NCBI GenBank assembly: GCA_949286295.1
Contig: CASECK010000017.1
Location: 1 to 18,186 of the forward strand
Direction: 5' to 3'
From: an uncultured bacterium
GTDB taxonomy: Bacteria > Bacillota > Clostridia > Oscillospirales > Oscillospiraceae
DNA: 18,186 bases
Shown here: positions 1 through 6,979 of the stretch, in pieces
Layout of the letters: every line of letters begins with the position of its first letter
How positions within the stretch are numbered: position 1 is the stretch's first letter
Position numbers and translations under genes: made by a program
The notes under the pieces: model-generated
What the model was told of the DNA's origin: nothing
What the model saw: the letters and a program-made list of their open reading frames with translations, nothing else
Databases searched by the model: none

Positions 1-2
1 GG

Positions 3-161
3 CTGCTGTGCGCCTTCAACGCCAGCGAGGGGCAGCAGGCCATGTTCCTGGACCTGGACGGCGCCCCCCGGGCGGTGTTGGGCCGGGCCTCGGCCGAGGC
101 GGAGGACTGGGGATTCACCCTCACCCTCCCGCCCCACGCCGGGGCGCTCCTGGAGCTGTGA
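3..161 (+). CDS. C-terminal fragment, probable GH13-type glycoside hydrolase
   Basis: Only the last 52 codons lie in the window; the gene starts upstream of position 1. The readable tail begins LLCAFNASEGQ and ends LTLPPHAGALLEL before a TGA at 159-161. A segment of the form 'hydrophobic strand, FNAS, short strands, LxLPPHxxxxLEL' is typical of the all-beta C-terminal domain that closes alpha-amylase-family (GH13) enzymes such as glucosidases, pullulanases and branching enzymes. That is pattern recognition on a short stretch and does not identify the enzyme. The tail is followed by a strong hairpin at 201-239 and converges on the minus-strand gene run. Confidence 0.45.
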   Translation: MLCAFNASEGQQAMFLDLDGAPRAVLGRASAEAEDWGFTLTLPPHAGALLEL

Positions 162-200
162 GCCGGTTGTATGCGAGGGATTTTAATACAAATAGCAATA

Positions 201-239
201 ATAAAGGCGGACTGTACGTTCTGTACAGTCCGCCTTTAT
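201..239. terminator. Perfect 17-bp hairpin between convergent genes
   Basis: Arms 201-217 and 223-239 are perfect reverse complements (ATAAAGGCGGACTGTAC and its complement) around the 5-nt loop GTTCT. The hairpin lies between the plus-strand gene ending at 161 and the minus-strand gene whose TGA is at 239-241. Its AT-rich outer ends and convergent position suggest a bidirectional intrinsic terminator, although neither side carries a long uninterrupted T run. Confidence 0.75.
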
Positions 240-751
240 CATTGCTTCAGTCTGTCCATCCGCCGCACCAGCGCCTGGGCGGCCGCGCCGGTGAACAGCC
301 CGGCCAGGATTCCGGCCACGGCCAGATAGGGCAAATAGGCCAGTACCGCCCAGCTCCCCATCACCCCGGCGGCGGCCAGCAGCTGCCCCAGGTTGTGGCA
401 CAGCCCCGCCACGGGGCTGCACAGCCAGAGCTGCCCCCGGCCCATCGCCCGGCGCAGCAGGCACAGGACGCACCAGCTCAGCAGCCCGCCGGCGGCGCTG
501 TATAACAGGGTCATCATCTGCCCGGAGAACACCGCCCCCAAAAATACCCGGGCGGCCAGAATCATCAGCCCGTCCGCCGGTCCCAGCACGAACACGGCGT
601 ACACCGTGACAATGTTGGCCAGCCCCAGCTTGACGCCCGGAATCGGGGCCAGGGGAGGCAGCTGGGCCTCGGCCAGGAAGATGGTCAGGGCGATGGCGGT
701 CAGCAGGGCCAGCCGGGTCAGCCGCCCGGCCCCCTTACCCGGCCGCCCCAT
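239..751 (-). CDS. Gx transporter family membrane protein (heptaprenyl diphosphate synthase component I-like)
   Basis: A 170-residue, very hydrophobic protein with about five membrane segments (roughly residues 11-30, 44-75, 80-100, 110-130 and 133-160). Residues 36-49, PIPGVKLGLANIVT, match the signature of the Gx transporter / Hpre_diP_synt_I family, which resembles ECF-type S components. The ATG at 751 is chosen because GGAGG lies 7-8 nt upstream; the longer frame would need a TTG at 775 without a better site. It overlaps the upstream NusG-domain-II gene by 17 nt and follows ApbE, so the three are probably translated together. Family members next to ApbE and NusG-II proteins occur in flavin-based extracellular electron transfer loci, where the membrane protein has been called EetB (from memory). 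The substrate is unknown. Confidence 0.8.
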   Translation of the reverse strand: MGRPGKGAGRLTRLALLTAIALTIFLAEAQLPPLAPIPGVKLGLANIVTVYAVFVLGPADGLMILAARVFLGAVFSGQMMTLLYSAAGGLLSWCVLCLLRRAMGRGQLWLCSPVAGLCHNLGQLLAAAGVMGSWAVLAYLPYLAVAGILAGLFTGAAAQALVRRMDRLKQ

Positions 752-1109
752 CCAAGGTCCCTCCGCCCCCCACAATCTCGATCAGCAGGCTGTGGGGCAG
801 GCAGACGATGGGGACGGTCCCGTCGGAGATATAGCCCTGGCTGACGCACACCTGGTCCGGACAGTCGGCCTGGCTGACCCGGATGCGCCCCGGCTCCACC
901 AGGACGGTGTTGTGTCCCGCCCCGCTGTCCACCTCTATGGTGTAGGGCCGCTCCACCTGGTCCAGGGCAATCTCCTCCAGCACCTGTCCGCCCTGAGAGA
1001 TTCGGGCCACCGGGGATTCCGTCCGCTCCCGGCCGGACAGGATGGCGGCCAGACTGCCGGCCAGCGCCACCACCAGCAGGGCCAGCACCAGCTTTGCGCG
1101 TTTATTCAC
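735..1109 (-). CDS. NusG domain II-containing membrane-anchored protein
   Basis: A 124-residue protein with one N-terminal membrane anchor (about residues 7-26) and an extracytoplasmic beta domain. The diagnostic part is residues 81-104: ADCPDQVC, a short GYISDG turn, then IVCLPHSL, giving Cys83, Cys88 and Cys103. The CPDxxC...VCLP pattern is characteristic of stand-alone NusG domain II proteins, which are not the transcription factor NusG. The start is a GTG at 1109, with GGAGGTGA about 10-12 nt upstream inside the preceding gene; the gene overlaps the apbE stop by 8 nt, a sign of translational coupling. The conserved cysteines outside the membrane suggest a redox or metal/flavin-related role, but none is demonstrated. 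In EET loci the equivalent protein is called EetA (from memory). Confidence 0.8.
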   Translation of the reverse strand: MNKRAKLVLALLVVALAGSLAAILSGRERTESPVARISQGGQVLEEIALDQVERPYTIEVDSGAGHNTVLVEPGRIRVSQADCPDQVCVSQGYISDGTVPIVCLPHSLLIEIVGGGGTLDGAAG

Positions 1110-2172
1110 GGATGACCGTCACCTCCCGGTCCTCAAACCCCTCCGCCAGGGAGAAGCTGTCCTCCAGTCCGGCGGTGACATAGAGTTCCCCGCCGTCTGT
1201 GACAAATACCGCCTCAAACTCCAGCCCGGCCGTCCGCTCCCGCCAGAATTGGACGCCCCGCTCCAGGCCCATAACGAACAGGGCGGTGGACAGGCCGTCG
1301 CACAGGATTCCCTCCGGAGCGGCCACGGTGACCGAGGCCAGTCCGCTGCGGGCAGGGGCGGCGGTGTCCGGGTCTAAGATGTGCCAGTACCGCTGGCCGT
1401 CCCGCTCAAAATACCGCTGGTAGCCCCCGGAGGTGCCCAGGGCGCAGTCCTCCAGCTCCAGCACCCCCAGGTAGCCCCCGCCCGCCGGGTCCTGGAGGGC
1501 GATGCGCCAGGGCGCGCCGCCGGGCTTGCTCCCCATGGCCACGATGGTGCTCTGCCCCAGGTCCAGCAGGGCGGAGGAGATTCCCGCCTCCTCCAGCCCC
1601 TCCCGGAGCAGGTCCCCGGCGTAGCCCTTGGCCACCGCCCCCAGGTCCGCCTCCATCCCCTGGGGCAGCCGGGCCCGGGAGCCGGACAGCTCCAGGGCCT
1701 CATAGCCGATGCGTCCGGCCAGCTGCGCCAGCTCCGCCTGGCTGGGTACCCGGTACTCCCCGGAAAAGAAGCCCCAGGCTTTCACCGCCGGGTAGGCGGT
1801 CACGTCCAGGGCCCCGCCGGTGGCCCGGCACAGCTCCAGGGACCGCTCCAGCAGGTCCTGAAGGCCGGGGACCTCCACCCACGCCCCGTCCCCGTGGTTC
1901 AGGGCGTAGAGCTGGCTGTCCCTGTCCTCCGGGGCGCACAGCCCTTCGACGGCACGAATCTCCGCCACCGCCCCGTCCATGGCCTGCCGCGCCTGTTCCT
2001 GACTGCCGGCGTACAGGGTCAGGGTCATCACCGTGTCCATGGCAAACACCGTCTCCCGGACGCTGTCCGGCCCCCGGCGGCAGCCGGCCGCCAGCGCCGG
2101 GAAGAGGGCCGCCCCCAGCAGCAGGGCCAGAGCGCGGCGAAATAGGCCCCCAGAGGTCCGCGCTGTCCTCAC
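1102..2172 (-). CDS. apbE: FAD:protein FMN transferase, ApbE-type lipoprotein
   Basis: 356 residues, the usual ApbE length. The enzyme splits FAD and attaches FMN covalently to threonine or serine of exported target proteins. The N-terminus has arginines, a hydrophobic stretch and the lipobox LAAGC with lipidated Cys31, so the protein is anchored outside the membrane. Family motifs are present: FAMDTVMTLTLY near residues 43-54, EADLGAVAKGYAGD in the middle, HILDPDTAAP, and CDGLSTALFVMG with the Mg-binding Asp. The start is the GTG at 2172, overlapping the rqcP stop as GTGA, with AGGAGG 4 nt upstream. It heads a three-gene cassette with the NusG-II and Gx transporter genes. No obvious flavinylation target (FMN-binding domain with a D-x-x-T-x-A/S-T motif) is seen in this window. 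Confidence 0.93.
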   Translation of the reverse strand: MRTARTSGGLFRRALALLLGAALFPALAAGCRRGPDSVRETVFAMDTVMTLTLYAGSQEQARQAMDGAVAEIRAVEGLCAPEDRDSQLYALNHGDGAWVEVPGLQDLLERSLELCRATGGALDVTAYPAVKAWGFFSGEYRVPSQAELAQLAGRIGYEALELSGSRARLPQGMEADLGAVAKGYAGDLLREGLEEAGISSALLDLGQSTIVAMGSKPGGAPWRIALQDPAGGGYLGVLELEDCALGTSGGYQRYFERDGQRYWHILDPDTAAPARSGLASVTVAAPEGILCDGLSTALFVMGLERGVQFWRERTAGLEFEAVFVTDGGELYVTAGLEDSFSLAEGFEDREVTVIRE

Positions 2173-2411
2173 AGGACCTCCTGGTACATGGCGGCCGCGC
2201 CGGCCTTGCCCACGTTCTCAGCCACCGCCAGCACCTCCACCTTCACGGTGCTTTCGCCGAATTTCAGCTCCAGCTGGTCGCCCACCTTCACCTCGTACCC
2301 GGCCTTCACCGGCCGGCCGTTGGCCAACACCCGGCCGTTGTCACAGGCCTCGTTGGCCACGGTGCGCCGCTTGATGAGCCGGGACACCTTCAGCCATTTG
2401 TCGAGTCGCAT
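2169..2411 (-). CDS. rqcP: Ribosome quality-control S4-domain protein RqcP (YabO)
   Basis: An 80-residue S4 RNA-binding domain protein. It begins MRLDKWLKVSRLIKRRT and continues with the S4 core GRVLANGRPVKAGYEVKVGD, matching the YabO/RqcP family (about 85 residues in Bacillus subtilis), related to heat-shock protein Hsp15. RqcP binds stalled 50S subunits carrying peptidyl-tRNA and supports alanine tailing by RqcH. The ATG at 2411 is preceded by AGGAGG with a 6-nt gap; an earlier in-frame start at 2450 would only add an arginine-rich tail without a site. It sits directly after hup and mazG, as in the B. subtilis yabM-yabN-yabO order, and overlaps apbE by 4 nt. Confidence 0.88.
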   Translation of the reverse strand: MRLDKWLKVSRLIKRRTVANEACDNGRVLANGRPVKAGYEVKVGDQLELKFGESTVKVEVLAVAENVGKAGAAAMYQEVL

Positions 2412-2453
2412 ACCTCTCCTCCTGTCCCGGGCCGCCGGGCGGCCCCTCATAGA

Positions 2454-2484
2454 AAATGGGGACGCCGGTACAGCGTCCCCATTT
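2454..2484 (-). terminator. Hairpin after hup
   Basis: Arms 2454-2465 and 2473-2484 are perfect 12-bp complements (AAATGGGGACGC on plus) with a 7-nt loop. Read on the minus strand, the GC-rich stem is followed by ATTTTCT, a modest T-rich tail. It lies 12 nt beyond the hup stop and before the rqcP ribosome binding site, so it probably gives partial termination that makes HU mRNA more abundant than the downstream genes. Confidence 0.7.
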
Positions 2485-2496
2485 GAATGGAAAACC

Positions 2497-2772
2497 TTAC
2501 TTGGACACGGCGTCCTTCAGCGCCTTGCCGGCCTTGAACACAGGGGCCTTGGAGGCGGGGATGGGAATGGGCTGCTTGGTCTGGGGGTTGCGGCCCATGC
2601 GCTCGGCGCGGGTCTTGACCTCGAAGGAGCCAAAGCCCACCAGCTGCACCTTCTCGTCCTTGGTCAGGGCCTCGGTGATGGCGTCGATGGTGGCGGTGAT
2701 GGCGGCCTCGGCGTCCTTCTTGGACAGCTCGGCCTTCTCGGCCACGGCGGCAATCAGTTCAGTCTTGTTCAT
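2497..2772 (-). CDS. hup: HU family DNA-binding protein
   Basis: 91 residues, the standard HU length. It begins MNKTELIAAVAEKAELSKKD and contains GFGSFEV (residues 46-52) and GRNPQT (60-65), whose proline intercalates into DNA, followed by the closing helix FKAGKALKDAVSK. HU is the abundant dimeric nucleoid protein that bends and compacts DNA. The ATG at 2772 has AGGAGG 9 nt upstream; the longer frame to 2829 has no such support. It lies between mazG and rqcP and is followed by its own hairpin, which fits high independent expression inside a longer gene run. Confidence 0.95.
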   Translation of the reverse strand: MNKTELIAAVAEKAELSKKDAEAAITATIDAITEALTKDEKVQLVGFGSFEVKTRAERMGRNPQTKQPIPIPASKAPVFKAGKALKDAVSK

Positions 2773-2801
2773 GGTTGTTTTCCTCCTGTGCATCAATGTT
2801 T

Positions 2802-2822
2802 GCGGTCCGGTTCTCCGGCCGC
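2802..2822 (-). promoter_or_regulatory. hup: GC-rich hairpin in the hup leader
   Basis: On the minus strand GCGGCCGG and CCGGACCGC pair as 4 + 4 bp with one bulged A and a 4-nt AGAA loop. It sits about 15 nt before the hup ribosome binding site. It may stabilise the HU mRNA or affect its translation; no function is shown. Confidence 0.35.
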
Positions 2823-2834
2823 TGTGCATATATA

Positions 2835-2862
2835 CTTAAAGCCCGGGTCACGGGCCTTTAAG
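2835..2862 (-). terminator. Imperfect hairpin overlapping the mazG stop
   Basis: CTTAAAGCCCG (2835-2845) pairs with CGGGCCTTTAAG (2851-2862) with one extra base and a 5-nt loop. The arm includes the mazG TAA. There is no T run after it on the minus strand, so it may be an attenuating or RNA-processing structure rather than a full terminator. Confidence 0.4.
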
Positions 2863-3655
2863 TCCCTTCCTGGCGCTGCTCCTGCTTGGCCCGCCGCCAC
2901 AGCGCCTCCAGGGCGGGCTCCTCCAGCCGCTCCAGCCCGCCGCCGGACAGCTGCTCCACCCGGCGAAAGCGCCGGATGAACTTTTCACAGGCCCGCTCCA
3001 GGGCCCGCTCGCTGTCCAGGCCGGCCGTCCGGCCCGCCTTCACCGCGGCGAAGAGCAAGTCGCCCAGCTCCTCCTCCGGGTCGCCCCGGCCCGACAGGGC
3101 CTGGCGCAACTCCTCCAGCTCCTCAGACAGCTTGTCCACGGCGCGGGAGGGGTCCCGCCAGTCAAAGCCCACCTTCCGGGCCTTGCTCTGGAGCTTATCC
3201 GCCCTGGTCAGGGCGGGCAGGGCCCGGGTCACGCCGTCCATGGCGTCCGCCGCGGTGCGCTGCCCCTTCTCCCGGCGCTTCTGCTCGTCCCAGGCGGACA
3301 GGGCCCCCGCCGGGTCAGCCGCCTCCGACCCGCCAAACACGTGGGGGTGGCGGAACACCAGCTTGCGGCACACGCCGTCCACCACCTCCGCGAAGGTGAA
3401 CGCGCCCTCCTCCTCGGCCATCCGGGCGTGAAAGACCACCTGGAGCAGCAAATCTCCCAACTCTTCCTTCAGGTTTTCCATGTCCCCCTGGTCGATGGCC
3501 CCGGCGGCCTCATAGGCCTCTTCCAGCATATTCTGCCGAATCGAGCGGTGGTCCTGCACCCGGTCCCAGGGGCAGCCCTCCGGGGAGCGGAGAATCTCCA
3601 TGAGTCTGAGCAGGTCTTCTATTCCATATGGAGCGGTACAACGAAAATCTACCAC
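2858..3655 (-). CDS. mazG: Nucleoside triphosphate pyrophosphohydrolase MazG
   Basis: 265 residues, close to the 263 of E. coli MazG. It hydrolyses (d)NTPs to NMP and PPi and clears abnormal nucleotides. Two tandem MazG domains are visible. The first has CPWDRVQDH, LEEAYEA (E45/E46), LKEELGDLLLQ (63-72) and FRHPHVFG (101-108). The second has LSEELEEL (177-184) and EEELGDLLFA (194-203), giving the metal-binding EExxE...ExxD pattern twice. The start is the GTG at 3655, with GGGAG 7 nt upstream. In B. subtilis and many clostridia the equivalent YabN carries an N-terminal tetrapyrrole-methylase domain; that domain is absent here. It lies between the flippase and hup genes. Confidence 0.93.
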   Translation of the reverse strand: MVDFRCTAPYGIEDLLRLMEILRSPEGCPWDRVQDHRSIRQNMLEEAYEAAGAIDQGDMENLKEELGDLLLQVVFHARMAEEEGAFTFAEVVDGVCRKLVFRHPHVFGGSEAADPAGALSAWDEQKRREKGQRTAADAMDGVTRALPALTRADKLQSKARKVGFDWRDPSRAVDKLSEELEELRQALSGRGDPEEELGDLLFAAVKAGRTAGLDSERALERACEKFIRRFRRVEQLSGGGLERLEEPALEALWRRAKQEQRQEGT

Positions 3656-3755
3656 AGTTTTTCTCCCTTTTCAAGTCATTTCTATATTTTTTCCGCCCGA
3701 TTTGGAAAAATACACGGGATTTTCCCCGATTCTTTTGAAGAACTGGGAATATCTG
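3656..3755 (-). promoter_or_regulatory. AT-rich gap upstream of mazG, possible weak promoter or terminator
   Basis: This 100-bp gap is strikingly AT-rich against its surroundings. On the minus strand it holds a short CGGG/CCCG hairpin followed by TGTATTTTT, which could weakly terminate the flippase transcript. Further on is an AATATAGAAAT stretch that could be a -10 for mazG, but no convincing -35 is found at the right distance. The composition suggests a regulatory break; the exact elements are uncertain. Confidence 0.3.
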
Positions 3756-5594
3756 TCAAATTCGCAGCAGCCGGGCCAGCTTTTCTCCCTTGGGCATCAG
3801 GGCCAGGTCGTCCCGGGAAATGGCCCGCAGGGCGGCCACCAGCACCAGGTACACCGCCATGCCGGCCCCGATGGCGCCCAGGGTGGCCAGGGCGTTGCCC
3901 CCCCAGCTGATGGCCCGCTCCGTCCCGCCCTCGGGCACGGAGGAGAGCAGCCGGAAGGCCAGCCCATAGACCGCCCAGGCGCTGGCCCCCATCAGCACGG
4001 TGGCCGCCATGGGCTTTAGGAAAATAGCGGCAAACCGGGGCCGGTGGGGGATGGCCCGGGCGATAAGGGCCAAATCCAGAAGCAGGCACAGGGCGAAGCA
4101 CAGCACGCTGCCCACCGGAGCGCCGAAGATTCCAATGCTGGGGATGCCCACCAGCCAGTAGTTGGTGACCACCTTCACCACCCCGCCCAGCACCATGACG
4201 ACCACAGGCACGCTCACAAAGCCATAGGCCTGGAGCACCGAGTTGCACACCAGGGTCATGCAGGAGAACATGGCCGTCAGCCCCAGGGTGGACAGCAGGG
4301 AGCCGGCCAGGGGGGCGTTCAGGCTGCGGAACAGCAGGCGGATGATGGGCTCTCCCAGGACGAACAGCCCCATGCCCATGGGCAGGGACACCAGGGCGGT
4401 GACGCGCAGGGCGGAGGCCGAGATGCCCGCCGCGCCCTTTCTGTCCCGCCGGGCCAGGCCCGCGGAGATGGCGGGGATGGCCGAGGCGGTCAGGGCCGCC
4501 ATAAGGGCGGTGGGCAGGTTATAGATGTTGATGGCGCCGGAGTAGTTGCCATAGAGGGTGCGGCTGACGTCCTGGAGCACCTCGTCCAGGGCCAGGGCGG
4601 CCTGGGGCGGGGCGCTCTGGGCCAGCTGGGCGCTCAGGGCGGCCATATCCGCCGCCCCGCCGGGGGCCAGGGCGGCCTTCCAGGCCTCCAGGGCGGCCTG
4701 GAGGGGGGCAAAGTCGGTCACCCCGGCGTAGAGGCCCCAGCTGCCCGGGTCCTCCAGCAGCACCCGCTGCAGCTGCCCCTGGACCAGGGCGGAGTCGATG
4801 ACGGTGACGATCCCCACCATGGAGGAGCTGAGGGTGATGGGCACGGCGATGCGCAGCAGCTCTCCCAGGATGGCGCCGGACCCGTCGGGCACGTCCCGGG
4901 ACAGGCGGCGCTCCCGGCCGCTTTTTATCACATGGTTCAGGGCCATGTAGGCCACGGCCACCACGGTGCCCACGGTGACGCCGGTGATGGCTCCGGCGGC
5001 GGCCACGTCGGGGCCGCTGCCCCCCTTCACCAGCCACAGGGCCAGGGACAGGCCCACCACCAGCTTGCACAGGGCCTCGATAATCTGGGATACGGCGGTG
5101 GGGGCCATATCCCCGTGGCCCTGGGCATAGCCCCGGAAGGCGGCCAGCATCCCCACGCACACCACCGCAGGGGCCAGCGCCCTGATGCCGGGGGCCGCCT
5201 TCTGGTCGTTCATCATCCCGGCCAGCATATCCGCCCGGAAGAACATCACCAGGAAGGACGCCGCCCCCAGCAGCAGGAACACGGCCATGGACAGCCGGAA
5301 TATCTTCCGCACCTGGTTGCGGCGGCCCAGGGCGTTGGCCTCGCTGACCAGCTTGGATACCGCCACCGGAAGCCCGGCGGTGGAGACGGTCAGCAGCACG
5401 GAGTAGATATAGTAGGCGTTGTTAAAATCGGCGGTCCCCTGCTCCCCGATGATGTTGGTCAGGGGAATCTTGTAGAACATTCCGATGAGCTTGACAATCA
5501 GGATGCCCAGGGCCAGGATGGCCGCGCCGCCGAAAAAGGTATTGGGTTTTCGCCCCAAGCCGAGCCGGCGGGGCGCTTGTTCTCTCCGGGCCAT
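3756..5594 (-). CDS. MurJ/SpoVB-type lipid flippase (polysaccharide biosynthesis protein, YabM-like)
   Basis: 612 residues of the MOP/MVF superfamily, with about 14 predicted membrane helices. It begins after a basic cytosolic tail with NTFFGGAAILALGILIVKLIGMFYKIPL, then NIIGEQGTADFNNAYYIYS and STAGLPVAVSKLVSEANALG (about residues 71-90), all typical of SpoVB/YabM/YtgP proteins that flip lipid-linked cell-wall or spore-cortex precursors. The ATG at 5594 has GGAGG 7 nt upstream. Its place next to mazG and yabO matches B. subtilis yabM. Relatives are usually about 510-545 residues; the extra length is mainly an alanine-rich insert at about residues 277-345, in what should be a loop. Which lipid it moves cannot be told. 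Confidence 0.85.
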   Translation of the reverse strand: MARREQAPRRLGLGRKPNTFFGGAAILALGILIVKLIGMFYKIPLTNIIGEQGTADFNNAYYIYSVLLTVSTAGLPVAVSKLVSEANALGRRNQVRKIFRLSMAVFLLLGAASFLVMFFRADMLAGMMNDQKAAPGIRALAPAVVCVGMLAAFRGYAQGHGDMAPTAVSQIIEALCKLVVGLSLALWLVKGGSGPDVAAAGAITGVTVGTVVAVAYMALNHVIKSGRERRLSRDVPDGSGAILGELLRIAVPITLSSSMVGIVTVIDSALVQGQLQRVLLEDPGSWGLYAGVTDFAPLQAALEAWKAALAPGGAADMAALSAQLAQSAPPQAALALDEVLQDVSRTLYGNYSGAINIYNLPTALMAALTASAIPAISAGLARRDRKGAAGISASALRVTALVSLPMGMGLFVLGEPIIRLLFRSLNAPLAGSLLSTLGLTAMFSCMTLVCNSVLQAYGFVSVPVVVMVLGGVVKVVTNYWLVGIPSIGIFGAPVGSVLCFALCLLLDLALIARAIPHRPRFAAIFLKPMAATVLMGASAWAVYGLAFRLLSSVPEGGTERAISWGGNALATLGAIGAGMAVYLVLVAALRAISRDDLALMPKGEKLARLLRI

Positions 5595-5641
5595 GGGACA
5601 GCCTCCTTGCTGTTTTTGAAAGTGGCGCGGCCGCGGGCGGC

Positions 5642-6946
5642 TCACGCCCCGAAGATGCGGGGCAGGGCGTACCCTTCCACCTCGGCCCGGATGCGCTCCA
5701 GGTCCAAGGTGAAAAATTCCCCCTTCTCATATATGACCCGCCCCCGGGCCATATTCATGCTCACATCCCCGCCGCGGGCGGAAAAGACCAGATTCTCCTC
5801 CACATCGTGGCAGGGGGTCAGGGCCGGGCGGGTGAGGTCCACCAAAATCAGGTCGGCGATTTTGCCCGGGGCGATGACCCCGGTGTTCCGGCCCAGGGCC
5901 CGGGCCCCGTTGACCGTGGCCATCTCCAGGGCCTGCCGGGCGCTCACCGCCGCCGGGTCCAGCCCCACCCCCTTGTGGAGGATGGCGGCCAGCTTAATCT
6001 CCTCAAACATATCATGGCTGTTGTTGGAGGCCACCCCATCGGTCCCCAGGGCCACGTTGACCCCCGCCTCCAGCAGCCGGGGCACCCGGGCCACCCCAGA
6101 GGCCAGCTTCAGGTTGGACACCGGGTTGTGGACGGCGGTGACCCCCCGGCGGGCCAAAATCTCCATATCCCCGCCGGACAGCCACACACAGTGGGCGGCG
6201 CTGCCCCCCCGCTCCCACACGCCGCACTGCTCAAACAGGGCGGCCGGGGTCTTTCCGTATTTTTTCAGGCAGGCCTGGTGCTCCCCGCGGGTCTCGGACA
6301 AATGCACGTGCATCCCCAGGCCGAAGTCCCGGGCAAAGCCCGCAGTCCACTCCCACAGGCCGGGGCAGGAGGTGTACTCGGCGTGGATGGAGGCGTCCAC
6401 CAGAATCTGCCCGTCCCCGGCCCCGTGCCAGGCGTTGACCAGGGCCATCTGCGCCTGGCAGTCTTCGCATTGGTTGGGGGAGAACTCCTCCGGCGGGCCA
6501 AACCACACCCCGCCGCAGGACAGGTTGGCGGAGATGCCCGCCTCCAGCGCGGCCTGGGCCACGGCGCCGGCGTGCATATACATATCGCAGATGCAGGTGG
6601 TCCCCCCGGCGATCATCTCCGCCAGGCCCAGGGCCGCCCCGGCGGCCACGCACCGCTCGTCCAGCCGCTCCTCGGCGGGAAAAATATAGTCGTGCAGCCA
6701 GGTGTGCAGGTCATGCCCCCCGCCGTGACCCCGCAGAAGGGTCATGGCCACATGGGTGTGGCAGTTGACCAGGCCGGGCATCAGCGCCTGGCCGGTCCCA
6801 TCGACCACCCGGTCGAAGTCCCCCCGGGGGCGGACGCCGCCCACCGAGGCAATTTTCGTCCCCTCCACGGCCACAAAGGCGTCCTTCAGCACCGGCTGGG
6901 CCGGGTCCATGGTCACGGCGGTGACGTGTTCAAAGAGAATAGACAT
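5642..6946 (-). CDS. mtaD: Amidohydrolase, 5-methylthioadenosine/S-adenosylhomocysteine deaminase type
   Basis: 434 residues of the cytosine-deaminase-like amidohydrolase superfamily. Metal ligands and catalytic residues of the MTA/SAH/adenosine deaminases are in place: NCHTH (His63, His65), HVHLSE (His213/His215 and Glu218), AHCVWLS (His252), the HNPVSNLKLASG motif (residues 273-284) and GTDG (Asp303). Such enzymes deaminate the adenine ring of SAH, MTA or adenosine to the inosine form. The gene follows the phosphorylase by about 33 nt, so the pair can convert adenosine-type nucleosides to hypoxanthine and ribose-1-phosphate. Two ATGs, 6949 and 6946, follow AAGGAG; the second has the better 6-nt spacing. 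Related guanine or atrazine-type deaminases are less likely. Confidence 0.85.
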   Translation of the reverse strand: MSILFEHVTAVTMDPAQPVLKDAFVAVEGTKIASVGGVRPRGDFDRVVDGTGQALMPGLVNCHTHVAMTLLRGHGGGHDLHTWLHDYIFPAEERLDERCVAAGAALGLAEMIAGGTTCICDMYMHAGAVAQAALEAGISANLSCGGVWFGPPEEFSPNQCEDCQAQMALVNAWHGAGDGQILVDASIHAEYTSCPGLWEWTAGFARDFGLGMHVHLSETRGEHQACLKKYGKTPAALFEQCGVWERGGSAAHCVWLSGGDMEILARRGVTAVHNPVSNLKLASGVARVPRLLEAGVNVALGTDGVASNNSHDMFEEIKLAAILHKGVGLDPAAVSARQALEMATVNGARALGRNTGVIAPGKIADLILVDLTRPALTPCHDVEENLVFSARGGDVSMNMARGRVIYEKGEFFTLDLERIRAEVEGYALPRIFGA

Positions 6947-6979
6947 CATGCGCTCCTTAAAATCAGTTTGCCCGCCCGC

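Noticed and set aside
8..505. Plus-strand open frame running through the first terminator
   Set aside because: It crosses a perfect hairpin, overlaps two supported genes in other frames and has a low-complexity translation.
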